NCBI GenBank assembly: GCA_902729315.2
Contig: LR746266.1
Span: 253,001 to 317,000 of the forward strand
Source of the DNA: Spirodela intermedia
Taxonomy: Eukaryota > Streptophyta > Magnoliopsida > Alismatales > Araceae
Reading direction: 5' to 3'
Length of the DNA stretch: 64,000 bases
Both the position numbers and the translations under genes were made by a program. Below are positions 56,378-64,000 of the stretch, one piece after another (within the stretch, counting starts at the first letter, position 1; each line of letters opens with the position of its first letter). A model generated the notes under the pieces. The model did not search any database. It saw nothing but the letters and a program-made list of their open reading frames with translations, and was not told where the DNA came from.

Positions 56378-57852
56378 TCAGGAACGCACTGACAAACAAC
56401 TACACCCACCTTTGAGGCACCGGTCAATGAACTCCAGACCCGCAGCCTTCAGCCCGGGACAGCGATGCCGCTCCGCCAGAGCCAGGTTGTCGGCCACTGT
56501 GTCCTCCGTGATCTCCTCTGACAGCTTGAGCTCACAAAAGCGCTTCAGCCGGTCCAGCCAGTAACGGTCGGCAGCGGCCAGGAGATGCCGGAGGAAGATC
56601 GTCGGGTTACACATCGGAATGGACATGGCGAGCTCTTGGACGTCCGGGAAGCCATCGGAGTAGATGAACTGAAGCATCGCCTGCAGACAGAAAATAAAAA
56701 CCGCAGAAAATATTCACATCCAGATGAAAAATTATGCTTCATACAGGGATACCATCACCCGATCCATTCAGTGGAGCAGGAATGAAATCGGCTATATGCT
56801 TCCACCTGAAACGCATTACTGTTCTTGATATCAGAAACAGGCCCATCGTTCTCGAACTCTCCCCAGCTCCTCCCCTCCGTTTGGAATAGTGGCGTATTCA
56901 AGGTAAACATTATTGAAGGAAACTCGCTATTTAAGCAGATAAAGGCGTAGCCGAAACAAATAGGCTAATTAATTATGATCAGAGAATGCTGACGGAAGCT
57001 ACCTTGAAAACGGGGGGTTCTATTTCCTCCACATCGACTTTATCTAAATTTGGATCCCCGATCCCACCGAAGAACTGGGCACGGAAGACGGGAGAGCGAG
57101 CGGCAAGAATCAACTTGTGGGCCTTAAAAGACTCGCCGGCGACTACAAAGACTATGTCGGAACCCATCTCAGTCCTCAATAGTTCACCCAGGCTGCGACC
57201 CAAGTCCGACGTCGGAACAGGAATACTCCACTGTATGGGCGTCACCGTGCGAGTCTTGACAACGCTGATTGCACATTCGAAAAAAAGAGAATCGTTCTGG
57301 AGAAAGTTCGATCTTTCCAGAGCTGCTTTCTTGATAAACCTTATAGAACCCCTGCAATTGCAGCGGCAAAATTAGAAGGAACTCGTCATGTTTGTGACTC
57401 ACACCAGGAAGCGAATCTGCAGACGGCGGAGGGCGCACATACCAACTCCAGCCGTTTCCCTTGAGGTTGACAGGTTCGAAGCGACTAGAAATGGTGTCCC
57501 TCTTGTACCGTACTTTGCCTCTCTGATCGGTCATAGCAAGGTCGAAAAGCGCTCGACAGTCTGGTTCCCCGGTGACCAGGGTGACAAAGAGGGACACGTA
57601 ACCACCATTGTCCTCTGGGCCAAGGCCGTCCGGGTAGAAGTGGATGGCCCACCGAAGCCCTCCCACTGAGAAGACCTCGCTCGAAAGGAACTTCCCGACC
57701 CCCATTCCTTTCGCCTGAGAGTACCCCGCCAAGACGTAACGGTGGGAGCCTTCCACGGTGCAACTCACCGACATCGAGCACGAGACCTCCGGCTGCTTCT
57801 CCCGCCTCCGGGAACCTTCCGCCGTAACCCACGACGTTGACGGCAACATCAT
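56378..57852 (-). CDS. MATH-BTB (BPM-type) protein, copy B
   Basis: Plant MATH-BTB proteins are substrate adaptors of cullin-3 ubiquitin ligases: MATH binds the substrate and BTB binds CUL3. Three reverse-strand exons (57443-57852, 57003-57351, 56378-56680) give 353 residues in frame. MATH covers about residues 35-165, with GYSQAKGMGVGKFLSSEVF, WAIHFYPDG and YVSLFVTLV. BTB covers about 185-300, with SLGELLRTEMGSDIVFVVAG, AHKLILAARSPVFRAQFFGG and a VFKAMLQFIYSDGFPDV join. A partial BACK region follows, with HLLAAADRYWLDRLKRFCELKL and VADNLALAERH. The ATG at 57852 was chosen because in-frame codons upstream reach a stop with no earlier ATG. The C-terminus (LKGGCSCLSVRS) reads through a donor-like GGTGGGT and is shorter than usual, so a final exon may be missing or mis-modelled. 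Confidence 0.8.
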
Positions 57853-58856
57853 CGGGTTCCCGAACCCCGATGACTGACGACCAAACTCGTAAAGAAGACT
57901 CCGGCGACGAATTCTTGCAGGCGCGGAGGAGAAATCGGAGTAATCCGTCGAAGTCCCCAGGGAAGAAGGAACATTCCCGGCGTAACCCTAGCTAGCATTC
58001 AGGAAGAAGGAGAGGGGATCTTCTTGATCTGAACGGAGGCGGCATCGCCTATGGCTCCGAAGGGGAGACGGCGCTCGGCCGAGCCAACCCCATAAAAGAT
58101 AATGGGTAAAAACCCCTAGAAAATTTTATAGACAGTTACGATTTCTTGTAACCATAAACACTTTTGAAACAATGAAAATTTGAGTTGAATGATTTAGAAG
58201 ACCTTCTGTTTTCCCGTTGCACTACTGTGTCCCTTAAAACGTCACGCTCGTTCTTCAATCATTCATCTTAGAAGTACTTATAGCAAATATTTAATGTAAG
58301 TAGACTATTTTATGTAATTATGTAGATATAGATAATTAGAAATAATAATCTCTGTTGTGTGTGTGTGTGTGTGTGTATAGGCTACTACATTTTATTAGGA
58401 GGTAATCTCGTCATATGGCAAAGTAAAAAAGAAGCAGCCGTTTTAAAAGGAATGATCGAGTGTAAAAATTGAATAATAGAACAAAAGGGAAATCCAACAG
58501 CTCCAGTAACTTGTTTAATGACCAGCTGGAGCAGATCCTGTGCTCCTCTCCTCCGTTTAGAATAATAGAATTAACCATTTTCATAACGTTCATTGTAAGA
58601 AAACTATCTCGGGTGCGGGAGCTTCCACGGTGATCTATCTCTACACATGCTTAAGGGTCCTCCAGAGAGAAATCCATCCATTTCTTTGCGTATTAAAGGT
58701 ATACAGAGCTCTGAATACCATAAGCACGCAGGAACTCAAAGTAAAACTCGTTATTTGTGCAAATAAAATGCTCAGCGACCAAAGTTGGCGAGAGGTTGAA
58801 GCAAATAGGCCAATAAATATTTCATGATAATATGAGAGAATGCTGATAGAAGCTAC
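57853..58856. other. Copy B upstream region, and copy C intron remnant
   Basis: 58,080-58,335 resembles 60,235-60,480, so the promoters of copies B and C are duplicates. 58,357-58,376 is a (GT)n run. 58,500-58,856 matches the second intron of copy B. The expected exon 3 of copy C is absent. Confidence 0.6.
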
Positions 58857-59998
58857 CTTAAAACAGGAGGCTCTCTTCCCTCCATCTCGACTCAATCTAA
58901 ATTCGGACCCCCGATCATACCAAAGAACTGGGCACGGAATACGGGAGGACGAGCGGCAAGAATCAGTTTGTGGGCTTTAAAAAACTATGTCGGAACCCAT
59001 CTCAGTCATCAACAATTCGTCCAGGCTTGGACCCAAGTCCGACGGAGGAACAGGAATACTCCACTGTCCGGGCGTCACTGTGCGAGTCTTAGAAAAGACG
59101 ATCGTGCGAATCTTGACAATGCTGATCGGCTGATAAGATTTCATGGTAATATAATCAGAATCTTCCTGGAGAAAGGCCGATCTTTCCAGAGCTGCTTTCT
59201 TGATAAACCTCTTCGAACCCCTGCAATTGCAGCGGCAAATTAGAAGGAACTCGTCGTGATGTAACAACGACACACACGATGAATCAAATCCGCAGAGAGA
59301 CAGAGACAAAAGGGAGCATGGACGTGAGGAGAAACCGGTGTAGAACACACAACAGAAGCTAAAACGTTGTTTCAACCATCCGCTAGAAAAATCAGATGAA
59401 AACAGGAAAGTTGTCGGAAAGGAAGGGCGAACAGAGTCGACAGAATATTTCGTAATGTATAAATATAGATCGTCCAAGTCATCGAGCAGCTTTGTCTCAC
59501 AACAAGGTGAAGGACAGCACGCCGAGGCGTCCGCCTCATGGGTGGGGAATGGCAGACGGCGGAGGCACACATACCAGATGTGGTTGTATCCACAGAGGCG
59601 GAGTGGTCCGTCAGGCCTCTTGCCACCAAAACGGCTTTTCACCATGTGCTCTCCTTTGCCGCTCTGATCCACCAAAATAAGCTCGAAGAGGCTCTCACGT
59701 ATGGATCATTGGTGATCCGATTAACGAAAACGGACACGTAATCGGCATCCTCTCGGTTCTTGCCGTCCGGGTAGAAGTAGATAACCCACAGATATTCCCC
59801 CACCGAGAAGATCTCGCTCGCAAGGAACTTCCCGATCCCCATTCCTTTCGCCAGAGAGTACCCCACCACCACGTAACGGTAGGAGCCTTTCACGGTGCGA
59901 CCCAACGACGTCGACCACGAGACCTCCGGCTGCTCCTCCCGCCTCCGGGAACCTTCCACCGCCGCCCACGACGTTAGCGGCAGCATCATCGGGCTCAT
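58857..59998 (-). pseudogene. Decayed MATH-BTB copy C
   Basis: The reverse strand parallels copy B from MMLPLTSW (59,989; an extra in-frame ATG at 59,998) through the MATH words GYSLAKGMGIGKFLASEIF and YVSVFV. A one-base loss near 59,692 shifts the frame before FELILVDQSGK. Exon 1 ends near 59,577 and exon 2 starts near 59,222 (GSKRFIKKAALERS). In the BTB start (SDIVF) a 20-base deletion relative to copy B, between TCTTT direct repeats, shifts the frame and gives an immediate stop. A further in-frame stop (TGA) replaces AAA in the copy B LDKVDVEE segment. Exon 3 is missing. It cannot encode a working adaptor. Confidence 0.85.
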
Positions 59999-60869
59999 GA
60001 ACCCCGAAGACTGAGGCCCAAACTCGTAAAAAAGGCTCCGGCGACGAATTCTTGCAGGCTTGGATGAGATATCCGAGTAATCCACCGGGGGGATCTTCTT
60101 AATCCGAATGGAGGCGGCGCCGCCTATGATTCCGGTGGGGAGACGGCGAAAACCCTCTCACAGCTCGGAGGTGAGACTCGCCGGAGTGACCGTCTCGCGC
60201 TGCCCGACGGTTATGCGGAAATTTCGGACCGGCTCGGCCCAGACAACCCTGTAAAGGTAACCAATAGCTAAAAACCCCTAAAGAATGTATATATACAAGA
60301 ACGGTTTAAAATATAAGCATGTTTAAAATAATGAAAAATTGGGCTGAATTATTTATCACCCCTTGTGTTTTCCAGTTGCACTACTTGGTACCAGAAAACA
60401 ACATATACTCTTGCTTTTCAATCATTCGTCCTGATCAGGTGCTTTTACAAAATATTTTCTGTAATTATGTATATCGAAATAATTACAGGTACCTCTCTCT
60501 CTCTCTCTCTCCCTCTCTCTCTTCCTTCTTTCTCTATCCTGCAGAGTTCAGCAAACAAGTTTCGTGCCGCCACCCTCAGCATCCCGGTCAAGATGCAGAA
60601 CCTTTCTCCTAAGTAATGAACTCTATTGTACTCGGAGAGAGAGAGAGGTGACGAGGATGGGTGATTTTTTCCTCGGCCTCAGTAAGTCGGGCTTCTGTAG
60701 CCTAATCCTGGCAGAGAGGGAGGGAGAGAGAAGAGGTAAGAATCGTTGATTCTTCCATGGTTTGGACAAACAGTAAGATTCATTTCCTCCCCACTGAGAG
60801 CAAGACCGGTTTCCGCAGCTTAATCAGAAGGAAGATAGGTTGATATATACATATATAGATATATACAAT

Positions 60870-60920
<51 letters not shown>

Positions 60921-61725
60921 AGAGATCTGTCTCTGATACCAGAGGGATCCCCCTCTCACATCCTCTGCCGATATTAAAAGGAACTCTGAACTGGCGAAGG
61001 TGAGAGACGCCGACGGGCATAGATTACTTGATAATAAAGGAAGCGGCGTCCGGACAAGCAAGGGGATCGATGGAACGTCTCGTCGGCTCCGCGGAGGACC
61101 ATGTTATGTGCTCGTGCCGGCGGGGCGCCGATCAAGAGTTCTACTCAGAACCCTGCATATACTATGCTCGTACTACCGCCGGCGCGGCGCGTAGCTTCGT
61201 TTCCCTCCGCAGGGAATATTGGGGAGCTTAAACCATGAAAGATACAGTCGCCGTTTCCAGTAGGGCACTGTTACTCGAAAACTTCGTCAATCTAGAGAGA
61301 GAATCAGACACGGTCAGCGTTTATCTCTCTCTCTCACACACACACACACACCCATTTTCCGGGCTTTTGCCCGGAACTTGTTGACGACGACCGGGGTAGG
61401 GAGGGCTTGGCGAGAAGAGGGCCAGATCCAACCTGGTGACGCCCTTGTGACTGAGATTCTCCTCCCGAAGAGCTGTACGAGTCAGAGGGCTTGATAAACA
61501 ATGTCTATTGAGTTTGACGGAAGCTTTAGGTTCCCCCCAAGAAGAGTGATCTCATAAGGTGGTCAATCGTAATCAGCTATGTCGTTTATGTGATATTCGA
61601 TGAATTTACGTACTCATTACATGATTAGTCTTACTTAATTCATTTCTCGCGTGATAGATTGATTGACATTTGGACTCTCTTTCTCCCAGCCCCCCCCCCC
61701 CCTCTCTCCCCTCTCTGGCAGACTG
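59999..61725. other. Copy C upstream region and zinc-finger distal promoter
   Basis: No gene is supported. It includes the copy C promoter, CT/GA microsatellites at 60,496-60,522 and 60,870-60,917, a short (CA)n near 61,335-61,350 and a C run near 61,689. Possible readings around 60,960-61,230 show no family motif. Confidence 0.55.
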
Positions 61726-61953
61726 CAATTTCCGTGGATGATAATCGAGAAGATGCTTATCTGCGCAAAATCAAGCAATGGAAAATTTGAAAATGCCGTC
61801 GCTCGAATCGTCCAAAACAACCAATCACCGACCGACTAGGACTACCTGCAGGAGACTTTTCTAGGTTCAGCTCTGCACTTTCTCTTCTCATGTTTACAGC
61901 TCGGCAGAGAAAGAGAGAGAGAGAGCGGCGGGCCTCTCCTTCTTCCTTCAGAG
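61726..61953 (+). repeat. Zinc-finger gene leader, original copy of the duplicated sequence
   Basis: This is the partner of 55,604-55,835. It includes a GA run (about 61,907-61,925) just before the ATG and is probably promoter-proximal DNA plus 5' UTR. Confidence 0.7.
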
Positions 61954-61968
61954 TCTGCGCAGGGCGCG

Positions 61969-62610
61969 ATGGAGGAAGGTCGGTGCCGCAGGCTGACCGG
62001 GGGGAGTCGAGTCGGGGACCTCGCTGGCGGCGCTGCCACAGCCGCTTTCTACGACGAGTATTCCTTGGAGGAAGACTCAGCCGGGCAAGGCTACCCATGG
62101 CCCCCCAGATCTTACTCGTGCAGCTTCTGCAGGAGAGAATTCCGATCGGCCCAAGCTCTCGGCGGCCACGTGAACGTACACCGGAGAGACCGAGCCAGGC
62201 TGAAGCTGTCCTCCGCGACCCAGATTGAGATCGGCCTCCGCCAGATTCCTTGCCCCCCGGGTGTTTCAGTGGGGACGTCTAGATCACCCTCTTCTTCTTC
62301 TTTTAGGGTTTCAGGGACTTCCACCATTGAAAGCCCTAAAGAGCAGATCCTTGTCTCTCCTTCCTGCCTTTCACATTTCTTCAACGAAAACCCAGATGAA
62401 TCTTCAGTTCAGATTCCAATGGGGGAGGGTGATCTCAAGGAGAAGGCGCCAGGTGGCAAAAGGAGGAAACACGACTTGACTGTTCCTCACGCTCTCCGAT
62501 TCTCTGTGGCTGGCGAGAGTCTTCTCCAATCTCAGACACTTGGAGGTGTCTCTATTCCCGCTGAGGAAATAGATCTCGAGCTTAGGCTTGGAGGATCCGC
62601 CTTCGGCTGA
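61969..62610 (+). CDS. SUPERMAN-like single C2H2 zinc-finger repressor
   Basis: Proteins of this type (SUPERMAN, RABBIT EARS, KNUCKLES and relatives) are nuclear repressors acting in floral or meristem patterning. It is a single-exon gene of 213 residues, typical in length. One finger is seen: [25 protein letters not shown], with Cys51, Cys54, His67 and His71 and the plant QALGGH signature, preceded by PWPPRS and followed by a basic RDRARLKL. The C-terminus ends in DLELRLG (about residues 203-209), an EAR repression motif. A serine-rich middle contains S/P-rich text, and KRRKH (about residue 164) is a likely nuclear signal. The ATG at 61,969 is the first after a GA-rich leader. Which subfamily member it is cannot be decided here. 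Confidence 0.92.
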   Translation: MEEGRCRRLTGGSRVGDLAGGAATAAFYDEYSLEEDSAGQGYPWPPRSYSCSFCRREFRSAQALGGHVNVHRRDRARLKLSSATQIEIGLRQIPCPPGVSVGTSRSPSSSSFRVSGTSTIESPKEQILVSPSCLSHFFNENPDESSVQIPMGEGDLKEKAPGGKRRKHDLTVPHALRFSVAGESLLQSQTLGGVSIPAEEIDLELRLGGSAFG

Positions 62611-62643
62611 CGGTGGTCCGGTAGCTTTGTTATTCACTCTGTA

Positions 62644-62744
<101 letters not shown>

Positions 62745-63109
62745 TCCGTGGAAGCCTTCGTGATTTCATGTCAACATTTTCTTTGATTTTCTTCACCTGG
62801 AGGCCTGAACTCACACATATGATTGTTTCCTTGTGTTTTGCTGAGATGATTGAAGGCCGTTAGCCGTCGATACGATCGGACCTAAGATGATCTTCTTCCC
62901 TCAGCCCTCTTCCCGTGGCTCGTCCGAAGCTTGCGAGGGATTCTGACCGAGATACCTGATCGCTTCTGCGTTAAATTCACTTCTCGATGTTGCTATCGGC
63001 ATTCAGGGAGCCGGGAGTTCAACTGCGATAGGCGTCCATACGCGGTTAGATTCGTCATCAGCCCACGTCGAGATAGTTTAATGTGGGGGGGGAGGGGTGG
63101 AGGGTAGAG

Positions 63110-63275
63110 AGAGAGAGTGTTTCATGTGGAGATTGAGAATGGGAGAGTAGCCTAGAGGGTCACTGTGGGAGACGGATAGAGAAATATGAGAGAGAGAGAG
63201 AGAGAGGATTTTATGTGGAGATTGAGAATAGGAGAGTAGTCCAGAGGGTCACTGTGGGAGACGGAGAGAGAGAGA
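63110..63275 (+). repeat. Two-copy tandem repeat, about 88-base period
   Basis: 63,120-63,180 and 63,208-63,268 share the words ATGTGGAGATTGAGAAT, GGAGAGTAG and AGAGGGTCACTGTGGGAGACGG almost base for base. Confidence 0.85.
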
Positions 63276-63410
63276 CTCAGATCGTTACCTGGAGGGAGAG
63301 GGAGTGAGATATCTATGGATGCATGTAGCGAGAGAAGGCTAGAGGGAGAGGGGGATCTTGTAGAGAGAGTGCGGACAGCGACATATGCAGAGCAAGAGAG
63401 TCATCGTCGG

Positions 63411-63456
<46 letters not shown>

Positions 63457-63817
63457 GAGTGGGGGCCTGTAATCGAGAAGGGAGGCAACGGGTAGGTGCT
63501 GAACTGCATGTGGGAGTGACGAGGTCTTCTAGATTTTTGCTTGTGCCGTGCGTAGCCAACAGGACGACTGACAGACCCATTCAAGCTCCAGAGACGAACC
63601 CACGTGCATGTCGGCCTGCTGTGCCTGCAGCAGTCGCGTTGACTCCCTTTTCCGATGCATTCCCCTCCGACCACTGTTTGTACTCGGGCATCCATCCATC
63701 CACATCTATCTCATCATGCATACATACAACATACATGCATATATACTGAAAGCGTACATGAACGTGGCTCAATGGGAGTCAGCCGCCTGGCAGGATGGCC
63801 CACCAGACAGGAGGAGT

Positions 63818-63827
63818 GCCACGTGGC
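63818..63827. promoter_or_regulatory. Palindromic G-box
   Basis: GCCACGTGGC is a perfect ten-base palindrome with a CACGTG core, the classical strong bZIP/ABRE-type site. The gene it serves, if any, is not visible. Confidence 0.4.
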
Positions 63828-64000
63828 GCTTGAATTAGCAGAATCCGATGATTCGTTTTAAAAATATAGAGGTTGTGAACAGGATCGACGTGTCCAGTTG
63901 TGGAAGAGGCAACGCAGTATGATTGTGGGCCACCCAAAGCTCCTGTTGGACTCCCCATTTACTTTGTTTTATGATTTCAATGGCCCGGTCCAGTCGTGCT

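Noticed and set aside
57853-57960. Possible N-terminal extension of MATH-BTB copy B (..DYSDFSSAPARIRRRSLLYEFG)
   Set aside because: The frame is open and similar in copy C, but the aligned first codon is ACG in B and GTG in C, and an in-frame stop lies upstream with no ATG; this is leader, not a lost start codon.
61000-61231. Short open frames with a cysteine/tyrosine-rich reading near 61.1 kb
   Set aside because: No start context, homologous motif or splice support; the region is intergenic upstream of the zinc-finger gene.

Overview
This is eukaryotic nuclear DNA from a flowering plant. The genes are spliced, with many short exons and GT-AG introns. The products are plant-type: a bifunctional P5C synthase, a CASP-like protein, a RETICULATA-RELATED plastid protein, and a SUPERMAN-like zinc finger with a C-terminal EAR motif. 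The long AT-rich block is made of plant LTR retrotransposons. GC-rich 5' exons (ATG1, FPGS) are compatible with a monocot or early-diverging angiosperm, but I cannot name the species. (CT)n/(GA)n microsatellites are very abundant. All gene names rest on reading translations by eye, and exon borders were set by splice consensus plus reading-frame continuity; every intact model closes in frame.

Layout. 1-28.4 kb is a gene-dense, forward-strand run: P5CS (5' end cut by the window edge), folylpolyglutamate synthase, an ATG1-type autophagy kinase, a RETICULATA-RELATED (DUF3411) plastid protein and a CASPL5B-type four-helix membrane protein. 28.4-38.2 kb holds two reverse-strand genes: GDP-mannose pyrophosphorylase (VTC1/CYT1 type, 361 aa) and an RCC1-repeat protein (473 aa). 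38.6-62.6 kb is a rearranged region of MATH-BTB genes (one probably intact, one decayed, one reduced to an exon remnant) and a single-exon SUPERMAN-like zinc-finger gene. About 16 kb of nested, decayed Ty1/copia and Ty3/gypsy elements lie inside it. 62.6-64 kb is downstream sequence rich in simple repeats.

The housekeeping genes serve separate pathways (proline synthesis, folate polyglutamylation, autophagy initiation, ascorbate/cell-wall precursors). I see no operon-like logic or gene cluster. The informative parts are structural. First, a tandem duplication can be read from its junction near 55,836, where a copy of the zinc-finger leader is joined to a copy of the MATH-BTB 3' flank. Second, two long terminal repeats of one family sit in opposite orientation inside the same decayed gypsy element. 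Third, a CT-rich tract lies on the sense strand within about 200 bases after the stop codon in seven of the eight intact non-BTB genes. I found no RNA gene, CRISPR array or obviously new protein system.
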